This document shows, in pieces, positions 27,036-37,058 of a stretch of DNA of 53,377 bases; the stretch's first letter is position 1, and each line of letters opens with the position of its first letter. A program made the position numbers and the translations under genes. The stretch is from assembly GCA_025355965.1 (NCBI GenBank), contig JANXYR010000040.1, positions 1-53,377 on the forward strand, in the 5' to 3' direction. Origin of the DNA: Geobacteraceae bacterium (lineage in GTDB: Bacteria > Desulfobacterota > Desulfuromonadia > Geobacterales > Pseudopelobacteraceae). Under the pieces are notes generated by a model. The model had not been told where the DNA came from. It was given only the letters and a program-made list of their open reading frames with translations, and did no database searches.

Positions 27036-27061
27036 AAGCACTGTCTTGTTACAATTTATTC

Positions 27062-27100
27062 AAAGACCCGAAAGTTTTTTCTTTCGGGTCTTTATTTTTT
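27062..27100 (+). terminator. Rho-independent terminator of rplU-rpmA
   Basis: GACCCGAAAG and CTTTCGGGTC form a perfect stem around a T6 loop. TTTATTTTTT follows. The hairpin lies 27 bases after the rpmA stop. Confidence 0.92.
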
Positions 27101-27220
27101 CAGACTACCACCAGTAGAACAGCGTAACATGCTTTACTTCCCACCTTTTATTTAAAATTGCAATCATTATCATAGTTGGCCCATTACAAAAAACAATGTT
27201 TTATTAGCCAATAAACCGTT

Positions 27221-27257
27221 TGTAAAATCCATCATCTTGATGTAAAATTTTCCATCA
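27221..27257 (+). promoter_or_regulatory. Pair of direct repeats upstream of the haem chemoreceptor
   Basis: TGTAAAATCCATCA at 27221 and TGTAAAATTTTCCATCA at 27241 start exactly 20 bases apart, about two helical turns. They are 36-72 bases before the chemoreceptor ATG. This is a plausible operator for a dimeric regulator, or a fortuitous AT-rich repeat. Confidence 0.3.
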
Positions 27258-27292
27258 CATAATTTTGAATACTCCGCCAAAAGGTGACCAAC

Positions 27293-29377
27293 ATGTTCAA
27301 GTCAAGCCTGACCCGCAAGATAGTTTTTATCATTGCGACAACACTGTTCATTGGCTTTGCCAGCCTTGGTATTCTTTCAATCTATCTTGAATATACTGCT
27401 ACCATTGACCTGCAAAGAAAAAATGCCCGCCAGCTGGCATCTACCGTCACCCACGATATTCTTAACCAGATGACAAAGGGCGATATGAAGGATTTCGGAG
27501 GTTATGTTACCGAGATCAAGACCAATGGAGGCGTAGCCGGAATCCGGCTTTTTAATGCCGACGGCAAGGAATGGGGAAGCGGGGAAGTAAGTGAGGAAAT
27601 GCGCAAGGCTATAGTTTCCGGGTCAACCAAGGAGTTATCAGCAAGCAAAGAGGGGAAACGCTTTCTTGAACTGGCAGTTCCTTTGGCGAATGAAGAGCGT
27701 TGTCGGAGCTGCCACAAGGGTGATGCAAAGTTTTTAGGCGGCGTCATTGTTACAACATCTCTTGAAGAGGGCTTTAACACCGCTCTACGGCTTACGCTGG
27801 TTATGTCGGTAGCAGGGGTGTTTTTCTTTTTTGCCATGCTTTGGGCGTTGTATGTTTTTTTCAACCGAACCGTAGTTCAGCAGATCGTAGAGCTTTACAA
27901 GCAACTTGGCGATCTGGCCGGTAGTGAAGGAGATCTGACCAAGGTTCTTCAGGTTCGTTCGACTTGCGAAATTGGCCAACTGGGGGTGGAAGTAAATAAC
28001 CTTACAGGTAAAATTCGTAATACTTTTTCCGATTTATACACTCAAACCTGCCAGATCGGTACAAACGTCTGCGAGTTGGCCGCCGGTACTGAGCGGACAC
28101 TGAAGATGACTCAGGATCAGAAAGATCAGGCCTTTACTGTTGCCACATCTACCGAGGAGATGGCACAGACTATTCATGACGTGACTGAGAATACCCACCG
28201 GGCTGCCTCACTTTCAAGTGCAGTTGACAGCGCTGCCAGCAACGGCATGGCTGTTGTTGAAGAGACCTGGGACTGCATGCAGCAGATCAGCGGCAGTGTA
28301 AATAATACCCTGGTGATCATCCGCGAACTGGAGACGGCATCTACTCATATCGGTGAAATGGTAGTTCTGATCGAAGACATTGCCGATCAGACCAATTTGT
28401 TGGCGCTTAATGCCTCGATTGAAGCAGCGCGGGCCGGAGATGCCGGCAAAGGATTTGCTGTTGTTGCCAGTGAAGTTAAGGGACTGGCAGAGAAAACAAC
28501 CGCCTCAACGCGTGAGATTAAAAAAGTTGTAGCTAGTATACAGAAGACAAGCCGCTCTGCAGCCGACATGATTAGCACTGAAAGCATTCTGGTTAAGACC
28601 GGTCTTGCCAAGGCCGAGGAAGCGCGTGACAGCCTGGAAAACATCAAAACCCATGCGAACGAGTCGCGGATCATGATCGAGCAGATTGCTACAGCATCTG
28701 AAGAACAAAATGCCACGACAAATCATATTTCAGAGATGATACATCTTGTTTCTCGCAGTGCTGAAGAGACCTACACGATGATGCAGCGAACCAGCGAAGG
28801 CTTTGCAACGTTCGCTGATGTCGTTGAACAGATTTATGGTTCAGTCGGAAAGTTTTCGGTCGGAAATTACCACGATACGGTAAAGAGCTACATCCGGGAA
28901 ATCGAAGGGCAGGTACAGGAGGCTATTGAAAAAGCGCTCCGTGATCGAACCCTCACCATAGAGAATCTTTTTGACAGGAACTATGTACCGGTTCCCAATA
29001 CAGAACCGCAAAAATTCACTACCCGCTTTGACACCTTTTTCGACAAGATTATCTCCCCATTCCAGGAAATGATTGTTAACCGTGACAACAAGGTAATGTA
29101 CGCCATCTGCGTTGACAACAACGGCTATTGCCCAAGCCACAATCTTCGTTTCAGTAAACCTTTGACCGGCAACCCTGAAATTGACAAGAACAATAACAGG
29201 ACCAAGCGCATCTTTAACGATCGTACCGGTATCCGCTGTGCCCGCAACACAGACGGGATGCTTCTGCAAACCTACCGGCGTGATACCGGCGAAATCTTAA
29301 ATGACATGTCAGAACCTTTGGTTATAAACAATAGACATTGGGGCGGAATTCGCATTGGTTATCTGGTCCCTAAATAG
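27293..29377 (+). CDS. Methyl-accepting chemotaxis protein with a periplasmic c-type haem sensor and extra C-terminal domain
   Basis: A 694-residue chemoreceptor. TM1 is at residues 10-31 and TM2 at about 166-189. The periplasmic domain between them ends with CRSCH at 137-141, a CxxCH haem c attachment site, as in the haem-containing PAS/Cache sensors of Geobacter chemoreceptors. HAMP and the signalling domain follow (tip [19 protein letters not shown]). Unusually, about 190 residues follow the signalling hairpin and form a globular domain ([59 protein letters not shown]) that looks PAS/Cache-like. AAGGTG precedes the ATG at 27293. Confidence 0.9.
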   Translation: MFKSSLTRKIVFIIATTLFIGFASLGILSIYLEYTATIDLQRKNARQLASTVTHDILNQMTKGDMKDFGGYVTEIKTNGGVAGIRLFNADGKEWGSGEVSEEMRKAIVSGSTKELSASKEGKRFLELAVPLANEERCRSCHKGDAKFLGGVIVTTSLEEGFNTALRLTLVMSVAGVFFFFAMLWALYVFFNRTVVQQIVELYKQLGDLAGSEGDLTKVLQVRSTCEIGQLGVEVNNLTGKIRNTFSDLYTQTCQIGTNVCELAAGTERTLKMTQDQKDQAFTVATSTEEMAQTIHDVTENTHRAASLSSAVDSAASNGMAVVEETWDCMQQISGSVNNTLVIIRELETASTHIGEMVVLIEDIADQTNLLALNASIEAARAGDAGKGFAVVASEVKGLAEKTTASTREIKKVVASIQKTSRSAADMISTESILVKTGLAKAEEARDSLENIKTHANESRIMIEQIATASEEQNATTNHISEMIHLVSRSAEETYTMMQRTSEGFATFADVVEQIYGSVGKFSVGNYHDTVKSYIREIEGQVQEAIEKALRDRTLTIENLFDRNYVPVPNTEPQKFTTRFDTFFDKIISPFQEMIVNRDNKVMYAICVDNNGYCPSHNLRFSKPLTGNPEIDKNNNRTKRIFNDRTGIRCARNTDGMLLQTYRRDTGEILNDMSEPLVINNRHWGGIRIGYLVPK

Positions 29378-29415
29378 GAGCAAATGGCAACAATCATTTG
29401 AACATCTGTGCACAA

Positions 29416-29943
29416 TCACCAGCGGCTTGAATGTTTATCCTTACTTTTATGTCCAATTCTGAACTCCCACGGCGGCTGCGGGTTCGGCTCCCTCCAGAGC
29501 CCGGCACGATGTGACCGGGCCCGATTTTCACTGCCAATATATTCCGACTCGTATAACCCTTGCAGGTACTGGCGATATGCCCACGCCATCCCATCAGCAA
29601 CCATCTCGCGATTAATGTCCCTCCCTTCATAGCGAATGATCGCCACAGCCCGCTTGTACTGATCGATGTCCACGATCTCCGCAGTAACACGCCGCCCCAT
29701 AATCTTATACATCAACGTTCGCTTGGATATGTCGCCAAACGGCTGTCCGGGCTTATCCGGCTTCTTCGTCTCCGGGGCATCAATCCCATACAGTCTCACC
29801 TTGAGCCGACTCTCTTCGCGGGTGGTCAACAGCACGGTATCGCCATCGTAGACAGCTCTTACCATTCCTTCTATAGTTCTTCCGGCGTTGGCGCTACTCG
29901 TCAGAAGCAGAACTTGCAAAATGATTACGAAAAATGTTTTCAT
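29416..29943 (-). CDS. Exported thermonuclease-family nuclease (SNase domain)
   Basis: A 175-residue protein with a signal peptide (MKTFFVIILQVLLLTSSANAG) and an SNase OB-fold domain. VYDGDTVLL and VRLYGIDAPE carry the Ca-binding Asp and catalytic Arg/Glu region; DQYKRAVAIIRYEGRDIN covers the second catalytic arginine. It should be a Ca2+-dependent periplasmic or secreted nuclease. The ATG directly follows the TAA of the U32 gene (TAAATG), so they are co-translated. Its 3' end is 38 bases from the convergent haem chemoreceptor. Confidence 0.9.
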   Translation of the reverse strand: MKTFFVIILQVLLLTSSANAGRTIEGMVRAVYDGDTVLLTTREESRLKVRLYGIDAPETKKPDKPGQPFGDISKRTLMYKIMGRRVTAEIVDIDQYKRAVAIIRYEGRDINREMVADGMAWAYRQYLQGLYESEYIGSENRARSHRAGLWREPNPQPPWEFRIGHKSKDKHSSRW

Positions 29944-32316
29944 TTATACCAGCTCCGCTGCATAATTGAACTCGGTGGTGCCAGAAAGTTGCCGGCCTGA
30001 CTTGAAAGCAGCCATGATTTCACCCCACCTTTCGCGGGGTTCTTCACTAAGATCTATAACAAACGAATTGCACCCTTTCTGTCTTAATTCACCGTGCCGT
30101 GCGGTCAGCGAGAATGGCAATGTAGAAGTTATCGTCTGCAGACCATCATGACTTGTGACACGATAGGTCTCTCCCCGGTCTGACCGGAGCGGGGTATTGG
30201 CATGCACATCCTTGATGCGAATCTTGGTGGTCATAACCGGTAATGGCGAATACACCATCATCCGTCGTTCTATATCAACTCCAGCCGTCAGTAACTCGCC
30301 AATATTACTGCTATCGTCCTCCAGATAGAGCGTGGCGACTTCAGCGCCAAGTTCTTGCCAGGCGGTCAGCGCCTGACTGTTGAGCGAAAAGCAGCGGTGC
30401 CAGGTAGAGATATGGAGACCATCAAGACCACGAAGAAGCTCGAAATGGGATAGATTTGCCGCCTCGAAATGTCGAAAACCGGTTCGGTACAGAGTGCAAA
30501 TGGTGTCGCGATACAGCGGGACATCACGATTAAAAAGAATGAACGGTAGTTGCCATATAATTCGCTCTTCCGAACCACGCATGCGCGGAACTGCGGTAGA
30601 AATTTGATGAATAGCCGCCTTTGAGAGCGGCAACAGCGTAGCATCAGCTCCGTTTTGAAGCGGAAAACGCCATTCTTTTGGATCATCCATGACCACAGTC
30701 AGTGTCTCATGTGATCCTGGTCGGCGTCTGGTATCCTGCACCATCTTTAACTCAAGCAGGGCACCCCTGCGGGCAGAGGCAACATGCTCTCGAAAAACAG
30801 CCGTGGATGCTTCACGCAACTGCCCGTAGAAACGGCGGCGCAAATCTTTGAACAGGGCAGATGGAATCAGCACGGCTGGAAAATCGGTCGCCTCCAACGA
30901 TTCAAGCCTGAAGTTTGTATCACCGCATTTTGAAAACTGGCCGAACAGAACCGCCTGCATGTCACCGCTACGGGCAGGCTCCAACGGGCCAAGCGGGAAG
31001 CTGAACGGGTGATTATATCCCGCTACTTCGGCAGAAATAAGTAGCTGCTCATCCTTCAGGGAAACGACCAGCCTGCAGGGGAGCTTATCCCCCTGTCCCC
31101 CCTCAAGTCTGCGCTGACAAGCACTGTCACTAAGAGTGTACGCCGATTTTGATGAAACCTTATAGATCGAATCTCCGACTGAAAAATTGAACGGTGTCTC
31201 AACCTCAACCAGACTCCCTGCCGGTGCTTCCATAGCCTTCTTTCGATTGTAAACCAGCTCGCGCACCGTCCATGCCTGACCGGCCATGTCACTTTTGGGC
31301 TGTGCCCTCAGACGATCCCCCACATACAGAGTATCCCTGGTTTCAAAGATCAGACTCTTCCCTTTGATGCTTTTGATCTGGCCGACAAAACGCCCGGTAC
31401 CCCCCTTCTGCCAGGGATTAGCGATATCATCCGGTTGTTGTGATGACAGGAAACCCTTGGTAGGAGTGCGGCCAAAGGAATATTTAAGAATACCCTTGGC
31501 AACTGTCAGCGCCTCTTTGTGCGATTTTTCCGGAGCATCAAGTACGGTGCGGTAGGCTTCGACAACAGAGGCGACATATTCAGCCGATTTCATCCGCCCC
31601 TCAATTTTAAGCGATTTCACCCCTGCTTTGATCAGATCCGGAAGCAGGTCAATTGCCGACAGGTCACTGGTTGAAAAGTAATGCCCCTCCTTGCCCCGAT
31701 GGTTGTAAAGGCGGCGGCATGGCTGGGCACACCGGCCACGATTACCGCTGTGGCCGCCCAGCAGTGACGAGAAGAAACATTGACCCGAGATAGAGAAACA
31801 GAGTGCACCATGGACAAAACATTCAATCTCAACCGGAGTAGCTGCAACAATAGCGGCAATTTCATCAACCGCCAACTCACGTGCAAGAACAGCTCGCTGA
31901 AAACCAAGTGCCTCCAGCATCTTGACACCAGGGGTATTGTGTATGGTCATCTGGGTTGAAGCGTGCAACGGTATGGAAGGAAAGTGATTGCGAATCAGTC
32001 GCGCAACAGCGAGATCCTGCAGTATCACGCCGTCGACCCGCATCCCCGCAAGGGCGGCCAGCGTGTCCACAAGTTGCGGCAGTTCCTTCTCATTTACCAG
32101 GATGTTGAGGGTGATGTAAATTCGCCGGTTTTGGCCGTGGGCATATGCCAGCATTCGCTCCATCTGGGCCAGCGTGAAGTTTTTGGCGCGGGCGCGGGCC
32201 GAGAACTCTTGCAGGCCGGCATACACAGCGTCTGCGCCTTTTTCAATAGCGGCAAAGAAGGATTCCAGTGAACCGGCGGGGGCGAGAAGTTCGGGTTTCA
32301 TAGTTGATAATTTCAT
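29944..32316 (-). CDS. U32 family peptidase-like protein (RlhA-like, with DUF3656-type C-terminal region)
   Basis: A 790-residue member of peptidase family U32. The N-terminus KPELLAPAGSLESFFAAIEKGADAVY is diagnostic. Four cysteines, C173, C180, C196 and C200 (ALCFSISGQC, GNRGRCAQPCR), are conserved in the family and probably bind an iron-sulfur cluster. The length and the long C-terminal region fit the RlhA/YdcP type, which hydroxylates C2501 of 23S rRNA, rather than short TrhP-type members. True protease activity is doubtful for this family. Two in-frame ATGs, 32316 and 32301, lack a clear ribosome-binding site; either could be used. Confidence 0.87.
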   Translation of the reverse strand: MKLSTMKPELLAPAGSLESFFAAIEKGADAVYAGLQEFSARARAKNFTLAQMERMLAYAHGQNRRIYITLNILVNEKELPQLVDTLAALAGMRVDGVILQDLAVARLIRNHFPSIPLHASTQMTIHNTPGVKMLEALGFQRAVLARELAVDEIAAIVAATPVEIECFVHGALCFSISGQCFFSSLLGGHSGNRGRCAQPCRRLYNHRGKEGHYFSTSDLSAIDLLPDLIKAGVKSLKIEGRMKSAEYVASVVEAYRTVLDAPEKSHKEALTVAKGILKYSFGRTPTKGFLSSQQPDDIANPWQKGGTGRFVGQIKSIKGKSLIFETRDTLYVGDRLRAQPKSDMAGQAWTVRELVYNRKKAMEAPAGSLVEVETPFNFSVGDSIYKVSSKSAYTLSDSACQRRLEGGQGDKLPCRLVVSLKDEQLLISAEVAGYNHPFSFPLGPLEPARSGDMQAVLFGQFSKCGDTNFRLESLEATDFPAVLIPSALFKDLRRRFYGQLREASTAVFREHVASARRGALLELKMVQDTRRRPGSHETLTVVMDDPKEWRFPLQNGADATLLPLSKAAIHQISTAVPRMRGSEERIIWQLPFILFNRDVPLYRDTICTLYRTGFRHFEAANLSHFELLRGLDGLHISTWHRCFSLNSQALTAWQELGAEVATLYLEDDSSNIGELLTAGVDIERRMMVYSPLPVMTTKIRIKDVHANTPLRSDRGETYRVTSHDGLQTITSTLPFSLTARHGELRQKGCNSFVIDLSEEPRERWGEIMAAFKSGRQLSGTTEFNYAAELV

Positions 32317-32566
32317 AAGTGATAATCTATCACAGAGGCAAGGTGGCGCGACAAAAAATCTAACGTAAGAGAAAAATATTGCAACAGTGGAAAAGTCAAA
32401 AGATAGGCATTATGGCTATACCTAAATCCACCCCATAATCTCCCATTAATTAGAATTGACTCCCGCTTGTTTATGGTGCTATGTATCCAATCTGTAAAAA
32501 CAATTATAATATTAGCGTCAAAATATTCTTGTAATCTAACGCTCAATCAGACAAGGAGTCCTTACC

Positions 32567-34897
32567 ATGTTTGCCAATCTGAAGATCGCCCCAAAACTGC
32601 TGTTGATGGTACTGGTACCGGTACTTGCCATGCTCTATTTTGCCGGTCGGGATGTTGCCACCAACCTGCACGAAATGCGTTCTTTGCATGAAACCAGCAT
32701 ATTGGCGTCCCTTGCCACCATCGAGAGTGGCGTGATCCACGAAATCCAGAAAGAACGGGGTATGTCGGTTGGCTTTGTAAGCTCCAAAGGTGAAAAATTC
32801 AAGAGCGACCTGATTGCCCAACGGGAGCTTGCGGACGCTGCCATCAAAAAACGAAGCACCTTTCTGGAGGCAAACAAGGGACAAACCACAGCCGTAACCA
32901 AACAGCTTGAGACTGCAACTACTGCCACACAGGGACTGTCAGCCACCCGTAGCGAAGTTGATGGCCTTAAGATTGAAGCTTCCCAAGTTATCTCCTCCTA
33001 CACAAAGCAGATCAGCGCCGACATGGATGTGATCTCGGCTGTGGCCTACACCAGTAAAAACGCCGAGATAACCGCTGAAGGCTCCTCCTATCTGGCCTTT
33101 GTTAATGCCAAGGAGCAGGTAGCCCGCGAACGGGCCACCTTAAACGGTGCCTTTGCCAGCGACAGCATGAATCAGGAGCTGTTTGTACGCTACATAAAGA
33201 TTGCATCGGCCCGGGACCAGTCACTGGACCGCTTCACCAAATTTGCAAAACCGGCATTAGTCAAGGGTTATCAGGAGAAGATGGCCGGTTCGTTCAGGGA
33301 AACTGTGGACGGCATGCGCAAGATTGCCCTTGAAAAAGGAACCCAGGGCGGATTCGGCGTAAAGCCGGAAGAATGGTTCAAGGCAATCACCGATCAGATC
33401 AACGCCATGAAAGAGGTGGAAGACCAACTCTCCAAACATCTGATTACTACTGCTGATACGCTGGCATCACAGGCCCGCATCAAGTTGACTACCAGCACCG
33501 TGCTGGCTCTGGTCGCCATAGCCGGTTCTCTGCTGCTCGGCTTTATGATCAAACGCAGCATCTGCAGGCCGCTATTAAACATGCAGCAAGTGTTAAACGA
33601 TCTGGCTGAAGGGGACGGTGATCTGACCGTACGTTTGGATGCCGGTGGAAGCGATGAGCTTGGGGGTGTCAGTCGGGCCTTTAATGCCTTTGTGGAAAAG
33701 ATTCATGGCGTAGTGGTCAATGTGACCACTGCCAGCACCAAAATAATCCTTGCGTCCAGCCAGTTTCAGGCCTCGGCCGATGTTCTCTCGCAAGATGCCC
33801 GTACCATGGCGGAGCAGACCGTTTCGGTTGCCACCGCCAGTGAGGAAATGGCTGCTACCTCCACAGATATTGCCCGCAACTGCAACACGGCCTCCAGCAG
33901 CGCTCAAGAAGCCGCCAGCAGGGCCGAGACTGGATCTCAGGTTGTAAAAGGCACCTTACAAGTGATGGAGCAGATCGCCGGACTGGTGAGACAGACCGCC
34001 ACTACCGTTGAATCTCTGGGCGCTCGTTCCGATCAAATAGGCGCCATCGTCGGCACCATTGAGGATATCGCCGACCAGACCAACCTGCTGGCTCTGAACG
34101 CCGCCATCGAAGCAGCCAGGGCCGGAGAGATGGGCCGCGGGTTTGCTGTGGTGGCTGACGAGGTGCGGGCACTGGCCGAGCGGACCACTCGGGCCACCCG
34201 CGAGATTGGTGAAATGATCCGGGCCATTCAAAAGGAAACCGGAAGCGCGGTGCAGTCAATGTCGGTTGGTGTTGGCGAGGTGGAGCGAGGCAGTCAGGAG
34301 GCCTCCCGCTCGGGCGAGGCACTGGAGAGCATTCTGGACGAGATCAACCGCCTGACCATGGAAGTACACCAGATCGCCACGGCGGCTGAAGAACAGACCG
34401 CCACCACCAGCGAGATCACCAGCAACATTCACCGGGTCAATGAAGTGGTCAACAAGACCGCAACCGGAACGCGGGAAACAATTAATGCATCAAACAGGTT
34501 GATGCTCATGTCAGACGAGATGGCTGCCACTCTGGCCACTTTTAAGATCAAAGAAGATCTGTCGCTTGTCCTGTCACGGGCCAAATCGGCCCATATCTCC
34601 TTTGTGGGCAAGATCAGAGCCCATATCGACCGTGACACCAAACTGAATGCCGAAGCGTTGCCGACCCACCTGACCTGTCGCTTCGGCAAATGGTACGGCA
34701 GCGAGGGGGCGGATGTTGCACAACGTTATCCACAGTTACGGCAGATTGAGGCACCTCACGAACGGGTCCACGCCCTGGGCAAAGAGGTCGTGCGGGCAAC
34801 CGACGCCAATGAACGGAGAAAGGCCTGGGAACTGTACAACCAGATGCACGCCGAATCTCAGAAACTGATTGACATCCTGGACGGGATTAACGGTTAA
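32567..34897 (+). CDS. Methyl-accepting chemotaxis protein with NIT sensor and CZB domain
   Basis: A 776-residue chemoreceptor. The large periplasmic helical domain (about residues 45-300) begins [20 protein letters not shown], the pattern of NIT (nitrate/nitrite-sensing) domains. TM2 (about 306-327), HAMP and the signalling domain ([19 protein letters not shown]) follow. The last 110 residues form a CZB domain: [16 protein letters not shown] and HERVH supply the Cys/His zinc ligands. CZB domains sense zinc and, through zinc-thiolate oxidation, HOCl. AAGGAG lies seven bases before the ATG. Confidence 0.92.
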   Translation: MFANLKIAPKLLLMVLVPVLAMLYFAGRDVATNLHEMRSLHETSILASLATIESGVIHEIQKERGMSVGFVSSKGEKFKSDLIAQRELADAAIKKRSTFLEANKGQTTAVTKQLETATTATQGLSATRSEVDGLKIEASQVISSYTKQISADMDVISAVAYTSKNAEITAEGSSYLAFVNAKEQVARERATLNGAFASDSMNQELFVRYIKIASARDQSLDRFTKFAKPALVKGYQEKMAGSFRETVDGMRKIALEKGTQGGFGVKPEEWFKAITDQINAMKEVEDQLSKHLITTADTLASQARIKLTTSTVLALVAIAGSLLLGFMIKRSICRPLLNMQQVLNDLAEGDGDLTVRLDAGGSDELGGVSRAFNAFVEKIHGVVVNVTTASTKIILASSQFQASADVLSQDARTMAEQTVSVATASEEMAATSTDIARNCNTASSSAQEAASRAETGSQVVKGTLQVMEQIAGLVRQTATTVESLGARSDQIGAIVGTIEDIADQTNLLALNAAIEAARAGEMGRGFAVVADEVRALAERTTRATREIGEMIRAIQKETGSAVQSMSVGVGEVERGSQEASRSGEALESILDEINRLTMEVHQIATAAEEQTATTSEITSNIHRVNEVVNKTATGTRETINASNRLMLMSDEMAATLATFKIKEDLSLVLSRAKSAHISFVGKIRAHIDRDTKLNAEALPTHLTCRFGKWYGSEGADVAQRYPQLRQIEAPHERVHALGKEVVRATDANERRKAWELYNQMHAESQKLIDILDGING

Positions 34898-34935
34898 CCG
34901 ATAGAGATTGGATCTGAAGTCAGGTTACCTCAAAC

Positions 34936-34964
34936 AGAAAGCGCCCCAAACGGGGCGCTTTCTT
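34936..34964. terminator. Bidirectional terminator between chemoreceptor and GGDEF-EAL gene
   Basis: AGAAAGCGCCCC and GGGGCGCTTTCT form a perfect 12-base-pair stem with loop AAAC. T-rich sequence flanks it best on the plus strand. It serves the convergent chemoreceptor and PAS-GGDEF-EAL genes. Confidence 0.85.
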
Positions 34965-35011
34965 CATTCAAATCCAGACCAGAAGCGGATGGTTTTACTG
35001 AATTATTAAGC

Positions 35012-36874
35012 TCAAATATGAGTAGTCTGCATAGATTTGGCTTTCATGAAAACGGCAATTTCCTCTGCCGGCATCGGTTTGGCAAAATAATACCCCTGCA
35101 CTTCATCACACTTGTGATGACAAAGAAAATCAAGCTGCTCCTTTGTTTCGACCCCCTCGGCAATGACCTTCAGCTTCATGCTATGGCCCATGCCGATTAT
35201 TGCCAGTGCAATGGCTGCGTCATCCGGGTCTGTTATGATGTCACGAACAAAGGTCTGATCAATTTTAATCCGGTCAATTGGTAGAATCTTGAGATAACTG
35301 AGCGATGAATAGCCTGTGCCAAAGTCGTCTATGGAGAGATTAATTCCAAGTCCCTTTAACGTACGGAGTATCATTATATTTTCGTCAGCATTATCCATGA
35401 TGCAGCTTTCAGTAATTTCCAGCTCAAGATAATGGGGATCAAGTCCTGTCTCATGAAGAATCTCTTCGATATTTGTCAGGAGATTTTGCTGCTGGAACTG
35501 CCGGACTGACAGATTCACCGCCATTTTTACGGGGAGAAAACCAGCCTCTTGCCAGGCCTTGTTTTGGGCACACGCCATTCGCAATACAAATTCGCCAAGC
35601 GGGATAATCAGCCCGCTCTCTTCAGCCACCGGGATAAATTCGCTCGGGGGAATCAGTCCCTGTTCCGGGTGGTGCCAGCGTAGCAATGCCTCAAAACCGA
35701 TCACCATACCGCTTTCCAGATCGATTTGGGGCTGATAATCGAGGTAAAGCTCGCCAAGCTCCAATGCGCGGCGCATACCGCTCTCCAGGATCAGCCGCTC
35801 CATAATCTTAATGTTCATATTTGCGGAGAAAAACTGATAGCCGTCTCTCCCCTTTTGCTTTGCCTGGTACATGGCAATGTCCGCATTTTTGAGCAATGTG
35901 TCCGCATCATTGCCATCCATCGGGTAAAGAGCTATGCCTATACTGCATGTATTGATCACTTCCTGCACGCCAAGTAAAACCGGTTCTGCCAGTTTTATCA
36001 GAATTTTCTGGGCAATGGTGGTCATGGTTTCATCATGAACTAAGTCGAAAATTATTACAAATTCGTCCCCTCCCAACCTTGCAACGATATCGGTTTTACG
36101 CACGGAGCTCAGGAGTCGCTCACTCACTATCCGTAATAACTGATCACCGTGGGAGTGGCCAAGGGTGTCATTGATCCCCTTGAACCTATCGAGATCGAGA
36201 AACATTACTCCAACCAGGTGCTTGTTTCTGTCTGCCTGAATCAGAGCAAAATCCAGCCGTTCATAGAGCAAGGTTCGGTTTGGTAAACCTGTCAGGGTGT
36301 CATAGAAAGCCAGTTGCCTTATCTTATATTCGGCCTTTTTACGTTCTGATATATCGATGAAACTTTCAAGTAGGTGCTTCCGGCCACCAAGGTACACCGA
36401 CGTTACAGTTTTAATAATCGGGACCTTTTCACCGTTGGCGGCCAGAAGCACCCGTTCAGAATTGTCAACCTCCTGCCCCCTATCGGTAATGGGACACTCA
36501 CCAAAAGCCGCCGTACAGACAACTTTGTGGCATACGGAGCCAATCACATCTTCTCTTTCTGAGCCAATCATCTGCAGAGCTATTTTGTTTATTTCGGTAA
36601 TCACATGAGTTTCTGCATCGATAACCATAATCCCCGAGTGCATGCAGTCAAGGATGGTCTTCATGCGCACTTCACTCTCCCGCAGCTTGAAATATGCTCT
36701 GCCGAGCAGGAACCCGCAGATACCACCGATAAGGACTGGAACCGGATAATTTCTCACATGGAAGGGGACACCGGTTATAAACAGATTTTGCAAAGTGGCA
36801 AAAATTGACACCACGATGGCCCCGGTTAAAAAAGGTAAAGTCTTTCTGGCAAATTTTTGTTTCAAGCGCATCAT
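35012..36874 (-). CDS. Membrane PAS-GGDEF-EAL protein (c-di-GMP metabolism)
   Basis: A 620-residue protein. Two hydrophobic segments (about residues 12-35 and 44-60) are followed by a PAS domain, GGDEF and EAL domains. The cyclase motif GGDEF is intact (ARLGGDEFVIIF). EAL residues are present: EALLRW, NLSVRQF, ITESCIM, DDFGTGYSS and EGVET, so phosphodiesterase activity is likely too. The PAS domain holds a cysteine string, CHKVVCTAAFGECP, which may bind a metal or act as a thiol switch. AGGTG precedes the ATG pair at 36874/36871. The net activity cannot be told from sequence. Confidence 0.92.
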   Translation of the reverse strand: MMRLKQKFARKTLPFLTGAIVVSIFATLQNLFITGVPFHVRNYPVPVLIGGICGFLLGRAYFKLRESEVRMKTILDCMHSGIMVIDAETHVITEINKIALQMIGSEREDVIGSVCHKVVCTAAFGECPITDRGQEVDNSERVLLAANGEKVPIIKTVTSVYLGGRKHLLESFIDISERKKAEYKIRQLAFYDTLTGLPNRTLLYERLDFALIQADRNKHLVGVMFLDLDRFKGINDTLGHSHGDQLLRIVSERLLSSVRKTDIVARLGGDEFVIIFDLVHDETMTTIAQKILIKLAEPVLLGVQEVINTCSIGIALYPMDGNDADTLLKNADIAMYQAKQKGRDGYQFFSANMNIKIMERLILESGMRRALELGELYLDYQPQIDLESGMVIGFEALLRWHHPEQGLIPPSEFIPVAEESGLIIPLGEFVLRMACAQNKAWQEAGFLPVKMAVNLSVRQFQQQNLLTNIEEILHETGLDPHYLELEITESCIMDNADENIMILRTLKGLGINLSIDDFGTGYSSLSYLKILPIDRIKIDQTFVRDIITDPDDAAIALAIIGMGHSMKLKVIAEGVETKEQLDFLCHHKCDEVQGYYFAKPMPAEEIAVFMKAKSMQTTHI

Positions 36875-36985
36875 TACTACACCTGTTTAACGTGTTTATA
36901 TGCAACAAGAGTATATTTACCGGTAGTATAAACTTGCATCACTAATCATCTGACAACTTGGTACAATAGCGAAAAAAATGTCTGT

Positions 36986-37028
36986 AATTATAAACAAACC
37001 GGGATACAGCAACATGGCCGCATCCCGG
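36986..37028 (-). terminator. Terminator after asd
   Basis: On the minus strand CCGGGAT pairs with ATCCCGG around a 16-base loop, followed by TTTGTTTATAATT. It lies about 30 bases after the asd stop. Confidence 0.65.
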
Positions 37029-37058
37029 AGTAAGTTTAAAAGTTTTGCAATGGAACTG

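Noticed and set aside
32319-32333. GTGATA/TATCAC inverted repeat just before the U32 gene
   Set aside because: A six-base arm in AT-rich sequence is expected by chance; not enough to call an operator.
32466-32478. 13-base string shared with 46039-46051 as a repeat element
   Set aside because: Only two copies are seen, the flanks diverge quickly and no function is evident; kept only as a note.
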